Below are positions 40,661 to 52,475 of a stretch of 64,000 bases of DNA, one piece after another. The translations under genes and the position numbers were made by a program. This DNA comes from Sanderia malayensis (lineage: Eukaryota > Cnidaria > Scyphozoa > Semaeostomeae > Pelagiidae): NCBI GenBank assembly GCA_013076295.1, contig RQOL01000616.1, positions 5,732,392 through 5,796,391 of the forward strand. The letters run 5' to 3'. The stretch's first letter is position 1, and the number at the start of each line of letters is the position of its first letter. A model generated the notes under the pieces. It was not told the origin of the DNA. It worked only from the letters and a program-made list of their open reading frames with translations, and ran no database searches.

Positions 40661-43058
40661 ATGTCTATTCTGTACTCTGTAATATCAAGAGGAACAACGG
40701 TGCTTGCCAAGTATGCATCATGCTCTGGAAATTTTCAGGAGATCACTGAACATCTCCTCGCAAGGATCGGACCAGAAAATTCCAAGATGACATATACACA
40801 GAAAAAGTTTGTACCTTCTTAACAAATGCTGTAATATCCTTTTCAGACTTATTTGTATTGTATCTGTTATTACATATGTAATGTGTGGGTGTAGAGTCTC
40901 AGAGTTTAAACATTTTTTTTCCAGTTATTTGTTTCATTATATTGTTGAAAATGGCATTGCATATCTTTGCATTACTGATGATGTAAGTATCTTTGCGTTA
41001 CTGAAGGTGTAAGTGTATCAACTGTATTTTGTAATCCAATCATTGGTTAATGATCAATAGCTTCTACTTCTTCAATCGGTTATTGTCTAACTTCCAAAAG
41101 TAGATTCTAACAGGGGTGACAGCCAGAGTGGAAAGATGGTCAATACTGTGAAAACATTTAGAACTATGATTGGCACTTTGATCAGGGTAAATCAGCCTAT
41201 AATATTGGAGGAGGTGCCCATCCATGAGCTGCAACGATGCTACACACAATTAAGTTGATTGTATTGCAAACTTTCCATTTAGGATGTCAGAGCAAAGAAA
41301 AATATATTAAATTTGGGTTTTTAAATAGGAAAGGGTTTTTAAATAAAGAAAAATAAAGAAAATAAAAATAAACATGAAAATCAAATCATCTAATCAATTG
41401 ATTAATCTGATTGACCTACTGATTATTTGATTGATTGATAATTCATGTTTTCTGTCAGAGTTTTGAAAGGTCAAAAGCATTCTCATTTCTTACCGAAGTT
41501 AAGAAAAGGTAAACACTATGATTAATACTACATTCATTTTTAGCACTGGTTGTACCAGTATTTTTTTCTGGCTGCCATAACTTATTGTTTGCCATTTACT
41601 GTCAGATTCACTCGAACATACCAAAATAGAATAATGACTGCCTTACCATATGCAATGCAAGGTGAATTCTCAAGGACCATGGCAGCAGAAATGGTATCAT
41701 CTATAAACTATCCTCATTTAAGAAACTCCTGGCTGTTTATTTATGCAGTCCAGCATTGTACTCTATTTAACAAGCATTGACAACATGTAATATATGCTCA
41801 AATTTCCTGAATATACCACATCCTCTGTGTAAGACCCTCTTTGTTTGTGTTCAGCGACATTACTCAGACCCAATGGCAAGCAGACAGACCCAGAGCATGG
41901 TAAGGGTTGAAGAAGAACTGGATGAACTAAAAGGCATCATGATTAAAAATATTGGTAAGGATTCTCTTCTGTGCTTCCCAGAATTCAGCCTAAATTAAGG
42001 AAAGAGTATTTATCTCCTCACAGAGAGATAATTAGGCACTTATTCACAGGTTCTTCGTAATGCTCCAGTCTATCTCGCCTTGTTAAGATTTTGGTGTGCC
42101 AATACATTTGTATATCTACATGGGAACCATGTTACTACAGCCACCAACAGGCTACAAAGATAGGCTTTATTGACAGGAGGCCGCACATTAACAGGGTATT
42201 TTAATGAGACTATATGTATCAACAGCTTTGCAGGCCAAAAAAGAAGCCATAATAACGAGGTTGCCTAATTAACAAGGTGGTCATAAGGGAGGGTTCACTG
42301 TATAACATAGTCAGCTGCATTACCGTATAATGTTGGTTTTGATTGTACTAAAGTGTCTCACAAAGTCTTTGTATTTATTTCTTAACAGACAGTGTGGCAC
42401 AGCGAGGCGAAAGACTTGAACTCTTGGTAGAAAAAACGGAAGATTTGAACTCAACGGTAAGAGCTCTGGCGAAGATCAATTTTCTTTTATCCGATCTGCT
42501 TTTCTGTTCCTAAAAATCCTTTGCTCCAGTTAATACGGCCACCAATGGGTCACAAAAACTGGCCCATTGGTGGCCGTATTAACGGAGTTTTCTTTATGAG
42601 ACTGTGAATTTAGGGTTTTCTTCATGAAACTATGAATGTAGGGCCGTTTCTTTGTAGCGGTAACGTCGTGATAACGAGGTGGTCGTATTAACGAGGTGGC
42701 CGTAAGGCGGGACACCATTTTATAAGAACATATAATCGGTTGTTTCTCGTTGTTGCTTTGTTTGCAGACGTTAAGTTTTAAGAAATCAAGTCGAGGTCTG
42801 GCTAGAGCCATGTGCATGAAGAATGCCAAATTAATCATCTTGATCACAGTTATTGGAATCGTAAGTGAATCTACTGTCATGTCACTCATGTTTTGGGAAC
42901 AAATTGGTGACTTCAAGTGACCCTTTTCAGCTTTTAGGTCGCAATGTTTTAATCTTGTTTTTGCATGAAATCAAATTTTAATTCCATTTCAGGTTATTAT
43001 ATACTTTATTGTCTCGTTTGCCTGTGGCTTCGATTGGAAATGCGGCAAAAACAAATGA
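40661..43058 (+). CDS. VAMP7: Longin R-SNARE VAMP7
   Basis: Vesicle R-SNARE of late endosome/lysosome and exocytic fusion. Eight exons: 40661-40806, 40925-40982, 41459-41508, 41606-41693, 41855-41954, 42389-42456, 42768-42860, 42993-43058. They total 222 codons plus stop (human 220). The longin domain is in exons 1-4 (MSILYSVISRGTTVLAKYAS, FHYIVENGIAYLCITDD, MTALPYAMQGEFS). The SNARE motif has its zero-layer Arg in SVAQRGERLELLVEKTEDL. The membrane anchor is KLIILITVIGIVIIYFIVSF with a short Cys-containing tail. Introns 5 and 6 each hold a related MITE. Confidence 0.96.
42130..42302. mobile_element. Degenerate MITE of the TTAACGAGGTGGCC family (VAMP7 intron 5)
   Basis: Right end reads taacaaggtggtcataaggg before AGGGTTCACTGTA, with internal ataacgaggttgcctaatta. 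It is similar to the better preserved copy at 42526-42716. Confidence 0.55.
42526..42716. mobile_element. MITE of the TTAACGAGGTGGCC family (VAMP7 intron 6)
   Basis: Starts CCAGTTAATACGGCCACCAA and ends GTATTAACGAGGTGGCCGTA before AGGCGGGACACC. An internal hairpin (aatacggccaccaatggg / cccattggtggccgtatt) lies at 42532-42580. Confidence 0.7.
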
Positions 43059-44863
43059 AAATCATTGAATTAACTTTCCTGTCAGTTGAATCACTCTTTA
43101 ATTATGCTGTATTCTAATTTAATTAATCAGATATTTCACCATAGCAAGTTATAAGGAGGAATGCACGGTGTTGCATTACCAGGATTTCATGAGACTTTTT
43201 ATACATACGTTCCAACGCAAAACATTTATATATTACTTATTTCCACATAGAATCCACATTAGTTTTGCATGTGTTCGTTTATAGTTTAAAGCTGGTCAGG
43301 TATCAAGGAGTCTTATCCAACATGTTTTTCTAGAAAATTTATCTTACAGAGAAACTTGCACCAATAAATTATCACCAACACTGTTCTCTAAAATATTCCT
43401 CTGAATTTTTGGTTTATTTAATTAGAACATTGCTTCAAGCTTCAAGTAAGCTTCCATGCAACATTATTCTTGGTGAAAATTGATAGTTTTCGTTTACAAC
43501 ACACTCTTTTGAAAAATGCTTTGAGATCTATATTTTTGTAGTTGGCATGAAATTGTTAAACATTGCTTGAATTTCTTATTTGCAATACTACTGCTTAATA
43601 ATTATTGTGATTGTCATCTTGAGTTAGGACGCTTTGTGTTATCTTATTCCCGCAAATTATATCATAAGCCAGACAACAATATATTGTTATGGTTTCTGAA
43701 ATTATATTATTTAAGTTAATAACTTAGTTTTATTCATCTCAATAGTTATGGCAAGAGTACCTGAATAATTAACCAATAATGCAATACATCACGAAACGCA
43801 TGTATTCTTGAGCCCCGCAGCCTTATCTAGTCACTCTGGCCCCATCTATTAGAAGGGCTGTGAATTGGATCTTTTTTAATATAGTCGCCTTAAATTTACT
43901 AATGCACAACTTATTCAACTTCAATTTAATACTAAACAACAAGTAATGGTTCCAACCAAATCAATATTTGTGTCTCAAACAATGCGCCAGTCATTTGTTT
44001 GTACTGCACGTTGAATAAAGTTTGAAAAATGTCCACCCCGGACAGGTCCTCGCAGAAACTTGTATACATGCGACCAAAAGCGCTCTGGGCCACAACTAAA
44101 ATAAGATCTAAATAGACGGTTAACCATGGCTAAACAATATCCATAGCTGAAAACAAGGATACAATTTGCCGCCGATAATTAAACTTATTCAGCATTGCCT
44201 GTCTGTATGGTTTTTCAAGCGATATATCAGAACGTATCCCGGTTGTGTTGGGTGAATGACGTCACCTGTTACGACCTGAATGACCACTTGAATATTCATG
44301 AGCAGTGTGGTGTTTATGCATATATATAGCCGTGTATTGAAGGTATGCATATAGTCTGTTGTTAATCAGCAGAAAAAGCTGATTCTGTGAAGTCGTCACT
44401 AAATGCTTGGTCTTGAGACTGGGTGCTCGTTTTGGCCTAGATGAAGCACACTTTACTATACCTGAAACACACAGCACGGAGAAATACGTCCGCAAAGATG
44501 CAATGCTGCTGGCGAAAAATATCGAAAATACAACAGAGATCCAAGAAATGGATTAATTTTACTGGATAACAGAGTTGTCCGATTCCAATGCTCTTTCACT
44601 TTACAACGAATTGTAACGTCGTGCTGAACGTGAGGTATACGAATCTGATTAATACATTATGTCGCCAGGTTTATCATGGCAGCTGCATGGATAAAAGATA
44701 TAACTCGTTGTGATTAACAGTACTAAACAATTTGGCCCTTATTGTAAGAAACTATAATTCTGTCCGGTTTGCAAAATTATAGGACTTTGCAGTGCAAGAT
44801 GATTCAATCTCGTTGAATTCACTTAACTGTTCCATTGCGTTGTTGCTGACAATTTCCAACAAG
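43059..44863. other. Spacer between VAMP7 and the polycystin-like gene
   Basis: No coding gene seen. TATATATAG at 44321-44329 is a possible plus-strand TATA box. A good acceptor (ggactttgcag, ending 44792) upstream of the polycystin ATG suggests a non-coding 5' exon. The AT-rich remainder is unassigned. Confidence 0.5.
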
Positions 44864-47800
44864 ATGAAATATATTAAAAGATGTCGTATCTCAAACTACA
44901 TTGCATTTGCAATGCAACTGCTGATATTCCTATTGCAATTTCCAATTGCATCGACGACCCTCAACCTCCATGTGCAGCCATCTACTGTTCTAACCACTCA
45001 AACGAGGCTCACTGCCACTGTCAAAATCACCGACTCGATTGAAGCAACACTCTACAAATTTTCCTTCGATAACTGGAGCTTCAAGACAATACAAAACAAG
45101 ATCATGCACACATTCTCCCAACCAGGCGTGTACTACTTGAAAGCTTCTGCATTGGTCAACTCAACGTGGCTAGCATGGACTACAAAAGAGATTCTGGTAT
45201 TTGATCACAACACAGTGATTGCAAGTCAATGCTTAATCGACATTACATCTCTTACTTTAATACAAACAAGCAACTCCACTGGACAACAGGTACCGCAAGG
45301 GTCTAATCCAACTGCTCAGATTATCATACAATTGCGACAGTGTCATGGCAGGTACGGTGTAACAATCAATGAAACGACCATCAATAGTAATAAACATAGC
45401 AGCAACACTGTGGCAAACATATTTACAAAGCATGGTACCTCATTTGGGGCTGAAGAAACGACAAGCTTTGTATTCAATGTCACCAGTGCAAATTGTATTC
45501 GTCTTGATGCTCAAATTAATTTGATCACACCGACAGAAACTGCGTCCAGGGACAAAAATTACACTTCGAATTGTCTTGCGAAAAACACAAAGCCTACGCC
45601 AAGGACAATACCAGACTTGCGACCAAACACAATCATTGCAGTATTCTATATAATTCTGCTACTCTTGTACATTATCGATGTCTTCATTGCTTACAGAGGT
45701 CAAAAACAAATCCTCAAACCGGTATGAGTTTATAGCACATTACTTGTTTCTATTGATGTGTCATATCATGACTTTCCTTCAGCCTTGTAACATTGATCAT
45801 TGATGTCCTATTCAGTGAAATGTTACAAGCGTTGGAACATTTCTTAGTAGATTCATTATACAGTGCATACATTATTATCTGCCTTTAGATATTTATAAGT
45901 TATGAATTTCAAATTGTTATTATCATCTGGTGAGATGATAATAACACCAGTTTTATCATCGTGATTTTAATTTTAGGTGCAAGACCTGACAGACCAATGC
46001 GATGAACACATGTTCGAAGTACGTTTCCACATTGGCAGTGCCTTATCGATAAAGGCCACCAAATGCACAATGCAATTCAACATGTACGGAACTCACGATG
46101 TCACTGATCCGATCAAACTTCCCACTGCCTCGTTTGAAGACGACGGCATGGCCTCGTTCCTGGTATCAACGGCGAAGGAAATCGGCGACGTGGGAACAAT
46201 TGGAATATTCTGCAAGAACATGGACCTGTCCTCGGACTGGTTCCTGAGGAAGGTCGAAGTTTTCAAGCACAGCGAGAAACCCAACGGCACACATTGGTCT
46301 GACGATGATGTCATAACGAAAGTTGCAGATTTCGAGTGTCACTCGTGGTTTTCGCCGGCCAGCTCCACGCAGAGCATTTCGCAGGTTTTCCACAAGAACA
46401 ACGAGCGCCTCCGCACATCACTGCCCATTGACTACGCATCGCGTTGCAAGCAACTGTTCCTTCAAAAACACGTAGTGACGTCATGGACGTGCAGCTTCGG
46501 CAAAGAGAGCTTTACGAAGATGCAACGGTTGGCCCTGTTGTACAGCATCATATTGCTCCTGACATGCGCATCTTCGCTCTACATCACCTCCACCAAATGG
46601 GACCAGAAAAAAAATACGGTAGATGTGCTGCACATAGGCGTGATAAGGTTGAATGCATTTACGACTACATTTGCATTGGTCAGCGCTGCCTGTACGTATT
46701 TCTTAATTGTGATAGCAAGCATTCTCTTCACGCTTGTGCACTGGAAGTCCAAGGGCAAGGATGATTCGGTCAATCAAAATTACAGGCCCTTGCACATCGA
46801 TGTGGTCCGGTCTCGGGTCGTTCCGTACAAGAAAAACCGGTCGGTTTCGTTTAGGACGGATAACAACGGCAACAGAACGAGACGCGCTGCATATGATGCG
46901 AAGAATAAGGCGGAAAACAACATTTTATCGAATGGCATAAATCACGGGGCGAAGAATGAAAATCATGCAGAAGTGTCGATGCAGGATGTGAGTATTGATA
47001 TAAGCAGCGAACACCACTCTTTGGATTCGAACGGCGTGGCCAAGCAAGCGATTATTGAACCGCCGATGAATATTAGACTGAATGGCATGCAGCAGGCAGT
47101 TCAATCGCAATCAGATTACGATTCAAATTTCAGCGGCAATGGCTTAGATAGCAGTGCAGTTACTATAAATATTGACGACAACGATGATGCAGTGGGTTTG
47201 AAGGAATACAATGCAATTGAGAACGAGGTTAACTCGGTGTGTCGTGCTGTTGGAACGACAGAAAAACTTGGCAGCTATGAAATTGACAATGGCGAAGACG
47301 TTACAGATTCAGATGTCAAGACCAGTGGCATTGAAAACCATGGTTTTGATAAATATGAAATTGGCCAAGAAGCAAATGGCAGTACACCAATCCAAGATGG
47401 CGACACAAAAATCCAAGATGGTGTTAGCACAGACGATGGTTTAACCAATACAGTCCAATTTCTCAATCGCGAAACTCTACCAACTGTAAAAGAGAATAAA
47501 CTAAAAGCGTGTCTCCAAGTGTTGCTTGATAATGCATTCTGGATCGCACACATCCTACTGCTATCGTACTCAGCAATGTACTCCTTGATTTACAGTGCAA
47601 GTTGGACGAACAAAATCGCGTACTATTGGGTATCCATGAGCATGCTGGGCGTTGCATTATGCTGCTGTCTTTTCGATACGTTCAGGGTTCTCGTCTACGT
47701 ACTTATCATTACAATTAAGGAACGTAGACAAATGAGCAAAGTCGAACGCGAGATGACCTTTGACAAGTACACTCGCTATCTTCAGGTCTCGAAGCGTGCA

Positions 47801-50224
47801 GAGTTTGACAATCGCCAGTTCTTCAACAGAGAATTCCCAGAGCAGCGACTGTTGATGGTGAAAAATCACTATCGATTGAAAGGCAAAGTGAACGATTTCC
47901 TTATCTTCGCTCTCTTCGTCGTCATATTGCTAGTGCTGACGCAATGGACCATGAACAGCAAATCGTTCAGGTTCTGGGGCACGTTGGAGAATTATCTATT
48001 CAAATTGGAAAGTCTGCTAAGCATACAGTCGTCAAACTCGGTAAGTACCGCATCCATTAGAGCATTCACACGTCCAATGTCGACAAGGTGTCCATGACAT
48101 ATTATAGCGGTAGCTACTTATATTAATGTGAAGGTATTTCAAGACAGATAGGTGACTCTCTCCGTTTAGAAGAATTTGTTTTCCTGACGATTGAGCACAT
48201 TGCTTTTCCTCCTCTTTGTAGGTTGATCCAGTTGTGAACTTCTGGAATTGGATGAGACTGTCACTTCCATCACTTTTGAACAGCACAAAGAGGGACATCT
48301 CCATGCGACAAATTCACGTGATTGGCCAGTCACTCAATCTCATACAAAAACGCATAAAGAAAGGTATACACACAATCGTTCAATCTTGAATAATGTTTAT
48401 GCTTCAAAGTCCAAATTGACTAAACATGTTGCGTTGATTTCTTGCATTGCACAAATGGCAAATCATAGTTTCCCCTCCAACGCTGATTTCTAATAATAAA
48501 GTCTCCTGTCTCCTTCAAGCTCTCAATTCTCCTGCTCCGATACCGTGTCGCTGTTTTAAATAAGAAATACTTCCAAAACGTTTTTATCCCCACGGCTATA
48601 AGTTGTCTAAATAAAAATACACATAGACTCTCTTTCAACCCCATTTCTTTTATGGTATCCTTTTGAACATGTCTGAGATATTTATCTTGCGACTCCATTA
48701 TTATAATCTTCAGGTAAGTGCAAAGTTCCAAAATACATGCGGCCACTGATCAATGAATGCAACATTGATTACAATGCCAAATATGAAGACAGAACGTCGT
48801 ATTCCAAGGGATGGAGGACGGCGTTGAACGCAACAACCCAAGACATACCAAATTCAACGGCAACAGCATCAGGCCCGTGGCAATTCCAGCGCAGCATAAT
48901 GCTAAAAGAAATGTCACTGGACTCGGAAATATCCTACTCATTCGAAGGCTACGTTGCCACCTTCAACGCGTCGAATATTAATAAGCAAATTGACGAGCTT
49001 ATTAAGTACAAATGGATCGACAAGTACACGCGAATGCTATACCTCGAGGTATTCGTATACGATTCATCCACCAATTTTCTCTCACCTTGCGTCATCGCAT
49101 TAGAGTTCACAGCTTCGAGTTACATATCCGTCACGCGGAGGTTCTTCAATTTCATCCTGTTCCCCGATTCCTCACCTGGATACGAATTGGTGATGTATGC
49201 CGAGCTGGCGTTCTTCGTCATGACCTTCTACTTCATATATGACATCTTTACTCGGAAGCAGAGAATGTCCTCGACATGGTTGAGCGGCTGGCTTGTGACC
49301 GAGGCACTCGTGATCATTCTGTCCTTCGTCGTCACCGCGATAGTGGCTTTGAAGAACTTGCGTGTCTTCAATCTCAGTCACAGCGTCCTGTCCTCGAACT
49401 TGCAAGCAGAGAAGCTACACGAGATCGCCCACTACCAAAGGATACTCGAACAAGTGTTGGCAAATCTGAATCTACTGAGCATAGCTTTGATGGTGAAACC
49501 GCTGTTCACATTGGGACTATTCGATGACATGTACCTTGCCGTCATGAAAACGTTGATTGACATGAAGGGAATTGCGCTGGAGACAATGGTCATTATAATT
49601 GCGTTTTTGTTCTGGGCCCGCGCTGCGTTCGTGGCTACGGTGCAGAAATTCTCCACATTCGGAAGCGCGTTCCCCACGTTGATGGACATGCTGGTGCGAC
49701 CGGACAACGAGGATTTGTACAACGAAGGCGTCTTCGGGGCATTGCTTCTTCTCACATACTACGTCATCATGATAATGCTCATTTCAAACTTGTTCATCAG
49801 CGCTGTACAACAGTCCTACTCGAGAGCGCGTCGCGCTTTCGAAGACATGGAAAAAGCAACGTTCTTGAAGTACTTCGTCAAATCATTCAACAGCAAAGCT
49901 ACTAAGCGACTCATGAAAGGAAACATGGCGGCTGGGACATTTCGGAGGCGCACAAACATCAAAAGACTCGACAGTCCAGTGCCAAATAGCACAAAGAAAC
50001 AGGGAGAAGCTGAGGAGGAGGGAAAGGAAGATCAGAATAGCCAGACAGACAAGCTGTATGAAGCTGTTGACAGACTCGAAGCGTATCTGAACGGCAGAGT
50101 TGTAAAAGAGAATATTGAAGATCGTGTCCTGGTAACGGCCATGTCTGACGGGTGGAAAAAAGTGGTCGAGAAAAAACCAGTATTGCAAATCATTTCGATT
50201 TATAAAAAGCATATAAAAAGCTAG
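44864..50224 (+). CDS. Polycystin-1-like PLAT-domain channel protein with a short ectodomain
   Basis: Polycystin family, probably PKD1-like. Exons: 44864-45721, 45977-48040, 48222-48363, 48714-50224; all phases close, giving 1524 codons plus stop. The order is a signal-like N-terminus (MKYIKRC then IAFAMQLLIFLLQFPIAS), about 240 residues of N-glycosylatable ectodomain with no recognised domain, TM1 (TIIAVFYIILLLLYIIDVFI), a PLAT domain (FEVRFHIGSALSIKATKC, TIGIFCKNMDLSSDWFLRKV), further TMs, a long acidic Asn/Asp-rich loop, and the polycystin channel module. That module has a TOP-like domain (KWIDKYTRMLYLEVFVYD, LSPCVIALEF), S1-S6 segments and the S6-like YYVIMIMLISNLFISAVQQ. A charged tail follows. 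It is much shorter than vertebrate PKD1 (over 4000 aa) and lacks REJ or PKD repeats. First-ATG start chosen. Confidence 0.9.
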
Positions 50225-50875
50225 CATCATTCGTGCTGGCGAGAACTGAATTAGAAAAATATAGTAATTACGTTATAAAAAAATCACTGTACACTTGTAT
50301 GTGGGTAAATGGAAAAATAATATGGTGTTTGATTTGAAAAATTGTTAAAATTCCTCTAGCCTTTAGCTAGCAATTGACTAAATATATACACGCATGCGGC
50401 ATATATTTTATGGTAAGAAAGTTCTTTCTCTGATGTCCTTTCGGAAAGTAATTACAGAGAACCCCAAATCCTCAAATATGCCCCGTCGTTAAACAAACCC
50501 TCATTTTTATTCCCAACAGCCATTTGCAATAATTTTAAGGCAAAGTATCAAGGCATTGAAGCTTTGTGGATATTACAAATAGCAACATGTTTGAACCAAG
50601 AATCTGGTTAAATATCTGAAAACTGCAGTCTTCAGAAAGCTTAATCTTGAATAAAATTCCACAAAATATTCAGTTCTTGCAAATTTACTCCACGGTGGCT
50701 CATTCGAGGATTTACAGTATTCAAAAGATGAAAAAGAACAATATTCTTGCAATAATCAGCAGAGTAGACGATCCACTGGTGTTGGACTAGAAGAACAACT
50801 TGTTGTCAGCTGTGCCTATACACGTGGTTCCAATTTCTTTTACAAATGCTGATTTTCATTCGGTTCCACTTATGC
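50225..50875. other. Convergent spacer with a degenerate MITE
   Basis: About 50458-50718 is bounded by ccccaaatcctcaaatatgc and the inverted-type end cattcgaggatttacagtat. This is an old copy of the TCGAATAAGCCCC family. No gene seen. Confidence 0.55.
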
Positions 50876-52254
50876 TCAATGTCTTTGACTTACTGCTGCT
50901 CGGACAGCAAGAAGCGAATTAGCATCACCAGCCCCTGTCACTTGAAAAGCTGATCTCCTGTCTAGCTGGGCCTGACTCATGTTAATCGGTGGTGCAATGC
51001 TGGGTGTAATCTTCAGCAAATTCGGTGCAGTAGCATTCCAAAGCATGTTATTATTATTGCAATTATTATTGTTGTTGTTGTTATCTGCATATGTGACCTC
51101 GTTTAGTTGTTTGCCAAGGCATTTTACTTTGTTTAGACAAGAAGAGTTTTGTAAACTAATGTTGCTTGAAACATTGACTGGAGATCGAACAATGATGTTC
51201 AAGTCTGTGCTCTTGCTTTCTGATGACTGTGGCATCATTAACAAATCATTATCCTCTGAGTTTGCATTGATACATTCGTCATTGAATGAGGTCGAGTCAT
51301 TGCTATCAGCTGCTGTCTGATCATCGCCCCTTGCAAACAAAATGCCTGAGTTGCTGTTGAAGTTGCTGATAGAATTTTGTAAATTGTGTTTTCTAAGTTC
51401 CTCTGCTGCGTGGCCTTGGTTTTGCATCTTAATCTCATTTTGACGCAATTGCAAGAACTCGATTATGCATGGTGACTGCATCAATGCCTTGACAACAGAA
51501 CAGGTTACTGGTCACATGTAGTCAACAAATAATCATGCTGATACAAAACACACACAAACCATCATTAAGTGAAAAGACATTTTGATTTCACCCTTATAAC
51601 TCCCCAGAAAATCTCATGTTTAAAACTATATAAGATTATTGCTGTTTCTAGTGCTCTGTGCATATTGCCAGTTATGCAAACAACAACTAATGACCAATGG
51701 TGGTGCTAGCTGCCACAAAATGTCAAATATGGAAATGGAATAAAATGTATATAGCCACACCCCTTTTTGAATTATTGCATTACCACGCCTTTCTTTCTCA
51801 GGAAATAAACAAAAAGTCAGTAAGGGGACTTTTCCCCCATTCCCCCTTGGCTCGGCCACATCTGTGACATAAGGAATATGATATACTCACCAAACGCTTT
51901 TGGGCAAGGACTTGGTGCAACATATCATCAAGATCTTGTCCGTCAAAGGGATCAGAAGACCCAGAAAAACATGTTCTTGATGCCTACAAACATAATCCGG
52001 ACAAAAATGATCATTACAGTTATAAACATAAATGTAGAATGCTAAGTTTCTCAATTCATGTACCCGCTAACGACCTGATATTTAGCTCTCAACTTGAGAT
52101 TTCGATTCAGATAATTTTTCTTGTAAACGACTTGTCTATGCTTCTTGCAATACTTTGCCTTGGGAGAAGGACTCGTAACATAAGCTTTGCAACCAGTGTG
52201 CAAACATTGAAACCTTTTGATTTCCTTTGGCTTTATAGCTTCGCCCTTATCCAT
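50876..52254 (-). CDS. Unassigned protein with a C-x4-C-x13-C-x2-H motif and poly-Asn
   Basis: I do not recognise this gene. Three exons, all phase 0: 52075-52254, 51891-51983, 50876-51487; 294 codons plus stop. Residues about 15-40 hold a possible zinc site (RFQCLHTGCKAY, then KAKYCKKHRQVV) in a basic context. This resembles the C/H-rich DNA-binding-type finger of INO80D/KANSL2 proteins only loosely. Exon 2 gives DPFDGQDLDDMLHQVLAQK and exon 3 begins MQSPCIIEFLQLRQNEIKMQ, probably helical. The rest is Ser/Asn-rich with an Asn run near residue 235. A strong GTAAGT donor lies six codons before the stop, so the real C-terminus could be spliced further. Its start is 221 bp from the divergent CCDC59 start. 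Confidence 0.65.
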
Positions 52255-52475
52255 CTCCGGCTTGAAGACCGAGATATGAATAACAGTATTCAACAATTAC
52301 AAAGGTAATCATTTGATGAAATAATGATAATTAATGTGCAAGTTGTTGCTACAAAAGGCCAGGCCCTCGGCCTTTTGACTCACCCCACAGGACTCTAATT
52401 CAATTCTACGTTTTGTTGTTGTTGGTTGTTCTCAGTCAATCCCTCCCAGCTCTAAAGAGGTCGTTTCAATCCATC
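52255..52475. promoter_or_regulatory. Bidirectional promoter candidate
   Basis: 221 bp between divergent start codons (unassigned C/H-motif gene, minus; CCDC59, plus). No TATA box is seen. Confidence 0.5.

Noticed and set aside
42530..42916. 128-codon minus-strand ORF
   Set aside because: Crosses a MITE and the antisense of VAMP7 exon 7.
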